Shown in pieces: positions 54,744-64,000 of a DNA stretch of 64,000 nucleotides. Position numbers and translations under genes: made by a program. Under the pieces are notes generated by a model. It searched no databases, was not told the DNA's origin, and worked only from the letters and a program-made list of their open reading frames with translations. Positions within the stretch are counted from its first letter, which is position 1. The number at the start of each line of letters is the position of its first letter. Source of the stretch: Cervus elaphus (Eukaryota; Chordata; Mammalia; Artiodactyla; Cervidae); assembly GCF_910594005.1 (NCBI RefSeq), contig NC_057818.1:59656001-59720000 (forward strand), in the 5' to 3' direction.

Positions 54744-55677
54744 AGAGCTGGTGGTGATTTGTCAGCAGGATTGATCTTATTATTACAGACTATATTTGAA
54801 ATGCTGGAGAATTTCTCTCTTCCATTATCTCTTCCTTTACTGCACTGGGTATAGGCTGAGGACCATAGATTTGATTGTCAAGAATCTGATTGTCGCCAGC
54901 ATCTTGATTCTGTTCTCTGGCGGCTTCCACAGTACAATGGTAAATTTGGGGTGGTGCCTCATGGACAGTGACTTTACACGTGAATTTTCCCGATATGTTC
55001 ATGGAGTGAGCAGGGGTGTGTCCATTGGCACCACTTTCCTCCTGTCTTCCAGGCCATCACCATCAGTCCCCAGACCTCCAGGTGGGCAGAGCTTAAAGTG
55101 AAAGCTCAGCAGCTGGTTTTCCCTTCCATTATCCTGAGCTGGATCATGAACATGCTAGTAAACATTGTGTGTCCTACGTTTGTGACTGGAAATTTGAGCA
55201 AGAATAACTTCACAAACAGAAAACATTTGGAGAATGTTATGCTGTTTGCCATGACCAAATCAGAGACTCATTATATGCAGAGTTGATATCATTCCCTGAT
55301 GTCTTATGTTTTGTGCTCATGATGTGGGCTAGTGGTTCTACAGTTTTCATCTTGTACAGGCACAAGTAGAGAGTCCAAAACATTCATAACATCAACGTGT
55401 TCTCCATATCCTTCCCTGCGTCCAGAGACACCTTAAAACTAACCTTCTTGTTGTGAGCACCTTTGTTAAGTTTAACAGCCTTTCCTCAATCTGTTATATT
55501 GTTTTGAGTCATTTGAAGAATCCTAGTTTGTTCATTTTGAATGTCTGTGGAATAATCACTGCATGTTTCCCAACTGTCAGCCCCTTTCTGCTCAAGAGTC
55601 ATGATTCCAGAATATCCAGGCTCTGCTTTGCTGGGAAAGGAAGAACAAACTCCCTTACCCTTAAGAGAAAGATGTAA
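54744..55677 (+). pseudogene. vomeronasal type-1 receptor pseudogene 3 (V1R unit 3)
   Basis: Clear V1R homology in several frames: LRTIDLIVKNLIVASILILFSGGF (split below), GVSIGTTFLL, then TM4-like ILSWIMNMLVNIV, MWASGSTVFILYRHK and CFPTVSPFLLKSHDSRISR up to 55677. The start codon is AGA at 54744-54746 and the receptor-exon acceptor AG is TG at 54695-54696. Frame shifts occur near 54830 and 55048, with stops near 55286, 55368 and 55457. Conserved DRY-equivalent or TM7 text remains but no receptor can be made. It is the most decayed of the three units. Confidence 0.92.
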
Positions 55678-56590
55678 ATTGTATGTATTTGAACCATATT
55701 CATTGGCTTGTTTCCTCACTTCCCTCAGAGTCTTAGGTAAAATTGTGAGTGGCTTACCAGAGAATGGTAAACAGTAGTGGTGAGCATCTCCTTCAAAGTA
55801 AACAATATCATGGTGTAGTTTTAATGAAGTATTTTGTAATTATTGTGTAAATACTTCTGCAATGTATGTTTTACTAGTGCTTGCAGTTGAGGAGTTCAGA
55901 ATTTATGCCATAACAAATGTCAGGTCCACAAGCAATCTCATTGTCATAGAGAATTGTATGAGTGTGTAAGTTTAATTTATAACCAAAATTAAAATTAAAG
56001 TTCCAAAAATAATGTAGGCATGGAATATTAAGAAAAGGTGCATAAAAATGGAACAGCATGTGGCAAGTCATTGCTAAACCTGAAGACCAGTGTGCTGGAG
56101 GGGAAATTCAGTTCTTGAGTAATGCTTTTGGAAGCCAGTCATGAATTTTGTACATTATATTCTTAGAATGAAGATAGTCATTTATATGGAATATGGTGTT
56201 TTGTTGGGAGAGGAGTATGTTTAAGCATTTTTAGATAGAAATGACCAGGTTGAACTGAAGTGGCATAAAGGAGAGCATAATATTACATTTTACTAGTTTC
56301 TAAATAACTAATGTGATTGTGACAATGGAAAAATATGTGAATTGCATGGACGTGGGTTGTGTAGAAGTCAGTGTCTTCCCTCTTTAGTGAAGGTGAATTG
56401 GACATATTGGGATGGAAGATGTTTGCAGGTGAATGCTCTATGAGGTTAGTTTGTGGTGGAGACTTTCATTAAATTCAGAGCAACCCATGGAGAGCCATTT
56501 GAGAGAAAAGACGTGGATTGATTCTGTGTGTATTGAGTTTGTAGTTCTTCATTTTTAAGGAGCAAAGTGCATCTTGTCTCAGTTTTAGGA
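55678..56590 (+). repeat. V1R duplication unit 3, downstream flank
   Basis: Matches 39512-40667, without the 28S insertion. It ends in a T run at 56591-56617. Confidence 0.85.
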
Positions 56591-56791
56591 GAGTTTTTTT
56601 TTTTTTTTTTTTTTTTTACTGTATTGCCATTCTGAAGCCAATGTAAGTATTGAGAACTCAACAGGTTGAAAAGCAAAATACTTCTTTTAACCCAATGGAT
56701 ATGTAGACTGAACCTTGTACCCCAAAGAGAAACCAACACTTTCACCTCACATGAAACACTTAAATATTTACCACAAACTAGATCACATATC

Positions 56792-57562
56792 TCTTGGCAA
56801 AACTCTATTAGCCTTTGCCCTGCTTCATTCCGTACTCCAAGGCCAAATTTGCCTGTTACTCCAGGTGTTTCTTGACATCCTACTTTTGCATTCCAGTCCC
56901 CTGTAATGAAAAGGACATCTTTTTTGGGTGTTAGTCCTAAAAGGTCGTGTAGGTCTTCACAGGACTGTTCAACTTCAGCTTCTTCAGCGTTACTGGTTGG
57001 GGCATAGGCTTGGATTACCGTGATATTGAATGGTTTGCCTTGGAAATGACAGAGATCATTCAGTCATTTTTGAGACTGCATCCAAGTACTGTATTTTGGA
57101 CTCTTTTGTTGACTATGATGGCTACTCCATTTCTTCTAAGGGATTCCTGCCCACAGTAGTAGATATAATGGTCATCTGAGTTAAGTTCACCCATTCCAGT
57201 CCATTTTAGTTCGCTGATTCCTAGAATGTCGACATTCACTCTTGACTTCTCCTGTTTGACCACTTCCAATTTGCCTTGATTCATGGACCTAACATTCCAA
57301 GTTCCTATGCAGTATTGCTCTTTACAGTATCGGACCTTGCTTCTACCACCAGTCCCATCCACAACTGGGTATTGTTTTTGCTTTGGCTCCATCCCTTCAT
57401 TCTTTCTGGATTATTTCCCCACTGATCGCCAGTAGCATATTGGGCACCTACCGACCTGGAAAGTTCCTCTTTCAGTATCCTATCATTTTAGCCTTTTCAT
57501 ACTGTTCAAGTGGTTCTCAAGGCAAGAATACTGAAGTTGTTTGCCATTCCCTTCTCCAGTGA
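56792..57562 (-). mobile_element. inverted 5' segment of the BovB
   Basis: Carries the BovB 5' coding part in reverse. Its inner end (gttcactggagaagggaatg on the - strand) is the upstream part of BovB and the outer end joins next to the forward segment's start, in the order twin priming would give. Confidence 0.85.
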
Positions 57563-58629
57563 ACCACATACACACTGGTGATAGCAAACACCCTCTTCCA
57601 ACAACACAAGAGAAGACTCTACACACGGACATCACCAGACGGTGAACACCGAAATCAGATTGATTATATTCTTTGCAGCCAAAGATGGAGAAGCTCAATA
57701 TAGTCAGCAAAATCAAGACCAGGAGCTGACTATGGCTCAGATCATGAACTCCTTATTGCCAAATTCAGACTGAAATTGAAGAAAGTAGGGAAAACCACTA
57801 GACCATTCAGGTATGACCTAAATCAAATCCCTTATGACTATACAGTGAAGTGAGAAATAAATTTAAGGGACTAGATCTGATAGACAGAGAGCCTAACAAA
57901 CTATGGACGGAGGTTCATGACATTGTACAGGAGACAGGGATCAAGACCATCCCCATGGAAAAGAAATGCAAAAAGGCAAAATGGTTGTCTGAGGAGGGCT
58001 TACAAAGAGCTGTGAAAAGAAGAGAAGTGAAAAGCAAAGGAGAAAAGGAAAGATATTCCCATTTAAATGAAGAGTTCCAAAGAGTAGCCAGGAGAGATAA
58101 GAAAACCTTGCTCAGCAATCAATGGAAAGAAGTAGAGGAAAACAACAGAATGGGAAAGACTAGAGATCTCTTCAAGAAAATTAAGAGATACCAAGGGAAC
58201 ATTTCATGCAAAGATGGGCACAATAAAGGACAGAAATGGTATGGACCTAACAGAAGCAAAAGATATTAAGAAGAGGTGGCAAGAATACACAGAAGAATTG
58301 TGCAAAAAAGATCTTCACGACCCAGATAATCACATTGGTGTGATCACTCACCTAGAGCCAGACGTCCTGGATGCGAAGTCAAGTGGCCCTTAGAAAGCAT
58401 CACTACGAACAAAGCTAGTGGAGGTGTTGGAATTCCAATGGAGCTATTTCAAATCCTGAAAGATGATGCTGTGAAAGTGCTGCACTCAATATACCAGCAA
58501 ATTTGGAAACCTCAGCAGTGGCCACAGGACTGGAAAAGGTCAGTTTTCATTCCAATCCCTAAGAAAGGCAAGCCCAAATAATGCTCAAACTACCACACAG
58601 TTGCACTCATCTCACACACTAGTAAAGTA

Positions 58630-59331
58630 ATGCTCAAAATTCTCCAAGCCAGGCTTCAGCAATACGTGAACTGTGACCTTTCAGATGTTCAAGCTGGATT
58701 TAGGAAAGGCAGAGGGACCAAAGATCAAATTCCCAACATCCCCTGGATCATCGAAAAAGCAAGAGAGTTCCAGAAAAACATCTATTTCTGCTTTATTGAC
58801 TATGCCAAAGCCTTCAACTGTGTGGATCACAATAAACTGTGGAAAATTCTGAAAGAGATGGGAATACCAGACCACCTGACCTGTCTCTTGAGAAACCTGT
58901 ATGCAGGTCAGGAAACAACAGTTAGAACTGGACATGGACCAACAAACTGGTTCCAAATAGGAAGAGGAGTCCATCAAGGCTGTATATTGCACCCTGCTTA
59001 TTTAACTTATATGCAGAGTACATCATGAGAAACACTGGGCTGGAAGAAGAACAAGCTGGAATCAAGATTTTCCGGAGAAATATCAATAACCTCAGATATG
59101 CAGATGACACCACCCTTATGGCAGAAAGTGAAGAGGAGCTAAAAAGCCTCTTGATGAAAGTGAAAGAGGAGAGTGAAAAAGTTGGCTTAAAGCTCAACAT
59201 TCAGAAAACTCAGATCATGGCATCTGGTCCCATCACTTCATGGGAAATAATGGGGAGACAGTGGAAACAGTGTCAGACTTTTATTTTTTTGGGGCTCCAA
59301 AATCACTGCAGATGGTGATTGCAGCCATGAA
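58630..59331 (+). mobile_element. BovB reverse transcriptase region
   Basis: Encodes RT motifs: VQAGFRKGRGTKDQI, CFIDYAKAFNCVDH (the usual AFDCVDH has D to N here) and RYADDTTLMAE with an intact YADD box at about 59095-59115, though separated by a frame shift near 58990-59030. The Asp-to-Asn change at the motif-A aspartate would by itself be expected to abolish catalysis. Confidence 0.85.
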
Positions 59332-61949
59332 ATTATTATTATTTTTTCATTTATTTTTATTAATTGGAGGCTAATTACTTTACAATGTTGTAGTGGTTTT
59401 TGCCATACATTGACATGAATCAGCCACGGATTTACATGTGTTCCCCATCCCGATCCCCCCTCCCGCCTCCCTCCCCATTCTATCCCTCTGGGTCTTCCCA
59501 GTGCCCCAGCCCTGAGCACTTGTCTCATGCATCCAACCTGGGCTGGTGATCTGTTTCACCCTTGATAGTATACTTGTTTCAATGCTATTGTCTCAGAACA
59601 TCCCACCCTCGCCTTCTCCCACAGAGTCCCAAAGTCTGTTCTATACCTCTGTGTCTCTTTTTCTGTTTTGCATATAGGGTTATCATTACCATCTTTTTAA
59701 ATTCCATATTTATGCGTTAGTATACTGTATTGGTCTTTATATTTCTGGCTTACTTCACTCTGTATGATGGGCTCCAGTTTCATCCATCTCATTAGAACTG
59801 ATTCAAATGAATTCTTTTTAATGGCTGAGTAATATTCCATTGTGTATATATATCATAGCTTCCTTATCCATTCGTCTGCTGATGGGCATCTAGGTTGCGT
59901 CCATGTCCTTGCTATTATAAACAGTGCTGCGGTGAACATTGGGGTGCACGTGTCTCTTTCAGATCTAGTTTCCTCGGTGTGTATACCCACAAGACGGATT
60001 GCTGGGTCATATGGCAGTTCTATTTCCAGTTTTTTAAGAAATCTCCACACTGTTCTCCATTGTAGCTGTACTAGTTTGCATTCCCACCAACAGTGTAAGA
60101 GGGTTCCCTTTTCTCCACACCCTCTCCAGCATTTATTTCTTGTAGTCTTTTGGATAGCAGCCATCCTGACTGGCGTGTAATGGTACCTCATTGTGGTTTT
60201 GATTTACATTTCTCTGATAATGAGTGATGTTGAGCATCTTTTCATGTGTTTGTTAGCCATCTGTATGTCTTCTTTGGAGAAATGTCTGTTTAGTTCTTTG
60301 GCGCATTTTTTGATTGGGTCATTTATTTTTCCGAAATTGAGCAGCAGGAGTTGCTTGTATATTTTTGAGATTAATCCTTTGTCTGTTGCTTTGTTTGCTA
60401 TTATTTTCTCCCAATCTGAGGGCTGTCTTTTCACCTTGCTTATAGTTTCCTTTGTTGTGCAAAAGCTTTTAAGTTTCATTAGGTCCCATTTGTTTATTTT
60501 TGCTTTTATTTCCAATATTCTGGGAGGTGGGTCATAGAGGATCCTGCTGTGATTAATGTGGGAGAGTGTTTTGCCTATTTCTCCTCTAGGAGTTTTATAG
60601 TTTCTGGTCTTACATTTAGATCTTTAATCCATTTTGAGTTTATTTTTGTGTATGGTGTTAGAAGGTGTTCTAGTTTCATTCTTTTACAAGTGGTTGACCC
60701 GTTTCCCCAGCACCACTTGTTAAAGAGGTTGTCTTTTTTCCATTGTATATCCTTGCCTCCTTTGTTGAAGATAAAGGAGGTTCGTCCATAGGTTCGTGGA
60801 TTTATCTCTGGGCTTTCAATTCTGTTCCATTGATCATTATTTCTGTCTTTGTGCCAGTACCATACTGTCTTGATGACTGTGGCTTTGTAGTAGAGTCTGA
60901 AGTCAGGCAGGTTGATTCCTCCAGTTCCATTCTTCTTTCTCAAGATTGCTTTGGCTATTCGAGGTTTTTTGTATTTCCATACAAATTGTGAAATTCTTTG
61001 GTCTAGTTCTGTGAAAAATACCGTTGGTAGTTTGATAGGGATTGCATTGAATCTATAGATTGCTTTGAGTGGTATAGCCATTTTCACAATATTGAGTCTT
61101 CCAATCCATGAACACGGTATATTTCTCCATCTGTTTGTGTCCTCTTTGATTTCTTTCATCAGTGTTTTATAGTTTTCTATATATAGGTCTTTCATTTCTT
61201 TAGGTAGATATACTCCTAAGTATTTTATTCTTTTTGTTGCAATGGTGAATGGTATTGTTTCCTTAATTTCTCTTTCTGTTTTTTCATTGTTAGTATATAG
61301 GAATGCAAGGGATTTCTGTGTGTTAATTTTATATCCTGCAACTTTACTATATTCATTGATTAGCTCTAGTAATTTTCTGGAAGAGTCTTTAGGGTTTTCT
61401 ATGTAGAGGATCATGTCGTCTGCAGGCAGTGAGAGTTTTACTTCTTCTTTTCCTATCTGGATTGCTTTTATTTCTTTTTCTGCCCTGATTGCTGTGGCCA
61501 ACACTTCCAAAACTATGTGGAATAGTAGTGGTGAGAATGGACACCCTTGTCTTGTTCCTGACTTTAAGGGAAATGCTTTCAATTTTTCACCATTGAGGAT
61601 AATGTTTGCTGTGGGTTTGTCATATATAGCTTTTATTATGTTGAGGTATGTTCCTTCTATGCCTGCTTTCTGGAGAGTTTTTATCATAAATGGATGTTGA
61701 ATTTTGTCAAAGGCTTTTTGTGCATCTATTGAGATAATCATATGATTTTTATCTTTTAATTTATTAATGTGGTGTATTACATTGATTGATTTGCAGATAT
61801 TGAAGAATCCTTGCATTCCTGGGATAAAGCCCACTTGGTCATGATGTATGATCTTTTTAATATGTTGTTGGATTCTGTTTGCTAGAATTTGTTAACGAGT
61901 TTTGCATCTATGTTCATCAGTGATACTGGCCTGCAGTTTTCTTTTTTTG
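59332..61949 (-). mobile_element. 5'-truncated L1 (ORF2 and 3' UTR) nested in BovB
   Basis: About 2.6 kb of bovine-type L1, inverted relative to the BovB, with a 12-bp BovB duplication tgcagccatgaa at 59320-59331 and 61950-61961. ORF2 segments read on - include 60575-61834 (RT and following region), 60204-60515 and 59853-60191. The RT box reads LPADDMILY where L1 normally has FADD, and frame shifts or stops break ORF2. It is inactive. Confidence 0.92.
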
Positions 61950-62522
61950 TGCAGCCATGAACTTAAAAGATTCTTACTTCTTGGAAGCAAAGTTATGACC
62001 AACCTAGACAGCATATTAAAAAGCAGAGACATTACTTTGCCAACAAAGGTCCATCTGGACAAGGCTATGGTTTTTCCAGTGGTCATGTGTGGATGTGAGA
62101 GTTGGACTGTGAAGAAAGCTGAGCGCTGAAAAATTGATGCTTTTGAACTATGGTGTTGGAGAAGATGCTTGAGAGTCCCTTGGACTGCAAGGAGATCCAA
62201 CCAGTCCATTCTAAAGGAGATCAGTCCTGGGTATTCATTGGAAGGACTGATGTTGAACCTGAAACTCCAATACTTTGTCCACCTCATGCAGAGTTGACTC
62301 ATTGGAAAAGACCCTGATGCTGGGAGGGATTGGGGGCAGGAGGAGAAGGGAATGATAGAGGATGAAAAGGTTGGATGGCATCACCAACTCGATGGAGATG
62401 GGTTTGAGTAGACTTTGGGAGTTGGTGATGGACAGGGAGGCCTGGAGTGCTGCGATTCATGCGGTCGCAAAGAGTTGGACACGACTAAGCTCCTGAACTA
62501 AACTGAACTGAGATCACATATC

Positions 62523-63042
62523 AAGAAAAAGAAAGTACACGTGCAGATATCTATAAATGTGTATATTTATTTTCTTGAAGCTATGTGTATGTATATATTC
62601 ATACATATAGAATTAACCATATTTGTTATTGGGAAGTTGTACGTAAGAACAATTTAAAATGGCTATAACTACACTAGTGATAAATCTTAATATGTATGTT
62701 ATCTGAAGAGCATATTGCCATACTTGTTTTTTGTTAAGATTACATAAACTGTCCTTTTTATTATTCCAGTTTAATCATATTATTTGGCTGTATCTCTTGA
62801 AAAAGCATTTATTGAATATAGTAACAAAATTTTGATTAAGAAATTAGTCTACTTACATTTAATATAATAGTTGACACATTTGTATATCAATAAAGTTTAT
62901 TTTCTTGTTTCATGTATGTGAACATGTTTTCCATTAATTTTAAAATGTAGCTCTACTTAATAATTGATTTTTTCTTTGAAATGTGCTACCTTACCATGTG
63001 TTAACTTTTACCTAGAAATTTAGCATACTTGTTTCTCTTGAG
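62523..63042. other. AT-rich intergenic DNA, nothing recognised
   Basis: No exon or repeat family recognised. Confidence 0.4.
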
Positions 63043-63148
63043 TGCACCATCTGTCTTCTGGGATCTTAATTCCTTGATGGGGTTGAAGCTATACTGTCTG
63101 TACTCAAAGGGTGGAGTCTTAACCACTGGACACCCCCAAGGAAGTCCT
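63043..63148 (-). mobile_element. CHR-type SINE, diverged
   Basis: Reverse copy: ctgggatcttaattccttg, ttgaagctatactgtctg and ctggacacccccaaggaagtcc. Confidence 0.75.
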
Positions 63149-63159
63149 TTACTACACAT

Positions 63160-63250
63160 TAAAAGCTAAGATATATGTATATATTGTACCTGATTCACTT
63201 ACTGTACACCTGAAACCAGCACAAGATTGTAAGTCAACTATATTCCAGTT
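63160..63250 (+). mobile_element. ancient L1 3'-end fragment
   Basis: Forward tail: ttgtacctgattcacttac, tgaaaccagcacaagattg and aagtcaactatattccag. Confidence 0.7.
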
Positions 63251-63780
63251 TGAAAGCAAGAGTCCAGGGGAGCAGACACTTTGACTTCTCACTTACTGAC
63301 ATGTGAGAAAACGAATGTGTTGTTTTAGGCACCTCATATCCTGTCAGTTTATTTCACCATAATAGAACTCTGATTCCCATGGAAACACAATAATATACAA
63401 ACAATAAAATAAAGTAAGATTCTGATTTATCATCCCACAACTGATGGCATTTTGATATTGATGTGTAATAATTTTCTCTAGCTTTAGGTATACCCTTTTA
63501 AAAAATGTGTTTTTTTTTTTTTTTTTTAAAATGTGGTTTTAGAGTATCCCTGATGTTTTACTTGAAATGGCATAAACATGAATTCTTTAATACAGTCCAT
63601 TTTGGTTAAATTTTTACACAAATATTGTCTTCATGGATTTGCTTTCTAATCAAATTTCTTTCCTCTGTCAGGGGTCTATATTTAGTCCAATAAAAGTCTA
63701 CAATTTTATCTGAATCTCACTATTTATTAATTGGAGATTATTTTTCAATTTAATTTGATTTTTATTTTTTAAGTATAGGT
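63240..63780 (+). repeat. duplicated block, copy 2
   Basis: Homologous to 51950-52540, in the same orientation. By analogy with copy 1 it may precede a further V1R unit beyond the window. Confidence 0.8.
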
Positions 63781-63839
63781 GACTTATTGTGTTAGTTTCA
63801 CAGCAAAGTGACCATCAGGGAATTTTTTGTTATATTCTT

Positions 63840-64000
63840 TAACATGATTCAGTCAGGGGTCTCCAAGGCCATCCTCAAGGGTGATAAATAGTAGAAGGAC
63901 TCTAAGTTTCAGAAGTGGTTACACTCAAGGTTACTTTTTATTGCAGTGAAAGGATGCGGGTTAGAATAAGCAAAGGGAAAAGGTGCATGGGGCCAAGTCC
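63840..64000. mobile_element. ancient LTR-like repeat, running off the window
   Basis: Matches 49440-49500 and 49690-49760. Family not named. Confidence 0.6.

Larger units (their letters stand above)
56792..62510 (+). mobile_element. BovB LINE, nearly full length, with 5' inversion and a nested L1
   Basis: Flanked by a perfect 12-bp duplication, agatcacatatc, at 56780-56791 and 62511-62522. The first part, 56792-57562, is inverted and holds the reverse complement of the endonuclease region (readable on - at 57060-57392, e.g. CIGTWNVRSMNQGKLEVV). From about 57563 the element runs forward through the rest of the endonuclease, the RT (FCFIDYAKAFNCVDH, NNLRYADDTTLMAE) and, after the L1 at 59332-61949, its C-terminus and actgaactga tail. 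Frame breaks abolish a full ORF. The L1-free length is about 3.1 kb, close to full BovB. Confidence 0.93.

Noticed and set aside
57060..57392. 110-codon - strand frame with a recognisable enzyme sequence
   Set aside because: It is the endonuclease part of the inverted 5' end of a BovB retrotransposon, not a host gene.
58630..59318. Reverse transcriptase frames on +, considered as a host gene or diversity-generating system
   Set aside because: The text is ordinary BovB RT within a bounded BovB insertion with target-site duplications.
60575..61834. 419-codon - strand frame, one of the longest in the window
   Set aside because: It is a piece of L1 ORF2 nested in BovB, with a defective active-site box and truncation.
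1..64000. tRNA genes suggested by B-box-like gttcgatccc motifs
   Set aside because: Every instance examined sits in a tRNA-derived SINE (CHR or Bov-tA) with its full SINE body; no free cloverleaf was seen.

Overview
The window is nuclear DNA of a ruminant, probably a bovid. It is saturated with repeats confined to, or typical of, Cetartiodactyla and Ruminantia: BovB LINE fragments, Bov-tA and Bov-A2 SINEs, CHR-type tRNA-derived SINEs and bovine-type L1. The unique content is a tandem pair of KRAB/C2H2 zinc-finger genes followed by a small vomeronasal type-1 receptor (V1R) cluster, all on the + strand. The zinc-finger genes resemble the ZNF350/ZNF613/ZNF615/ZNF649 family of human 19q13.4, and ZNF plus V1R neighbourhoods also occur there, so an orthologous interval is a reasonable inference.

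Layout. 1-2950: repeats and unassigned DNA, probably an upstream intron of gene 1. 2953-7445: KRAB-ZNF gene 1, ZNF350-like, four coding exons, eight intact fingers. 7455-11600: SINEs and an L1 tail. 11620-12354: CpG-rich promoter and likely non-coding first exon of KRAB-ZNF gene 2. Its coding exons lie at 17345, 20190, 21689 and 24658, with a candidate poly(A) signal at 27126. Gene 2 has a shortened KRAB-B box, two degenerate fingers and a frameshifted C-terminus. 27830-28597: processed ferritin heavy chain pseudogene. 31010-32150: GC-rich segment and LTR-like promoters. 32540-32781: a second CpG-type promoter and exon with no recognisable downstream gene. 35400-56600: three duplicated V1R units, namely pseudogene 1 (38580), an intact receptor (45026-45973) and pseudogene 3 (54744). 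56792-62510: a nearly full-length BovB with a 5' inversion and a nested L1. The rest is repeats.

The zinc-finger proteins are expected to be nuclear DNA-binding repressors that recruit KAP1 (TRIM28) through KRAB. The V1R is expected to be a G-protein-coupled pheromone receptor in vomeronasal neurons. They share a locus rather than a pathway.

I found no clearly novel system. The notable observations are structural: a 28S rRNA retrocopy with target-site duplications, an L1 tail that seems to carry serial 3' transductions, a twin-primed BovB with a nested L1, a SINE supplying the stop codon of the only intact V1R, a one-base deletion rewriting the end of ZNF gene 2, and a ~150-bp inverted repeat. 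All repeat family names rest on recognition by eye.
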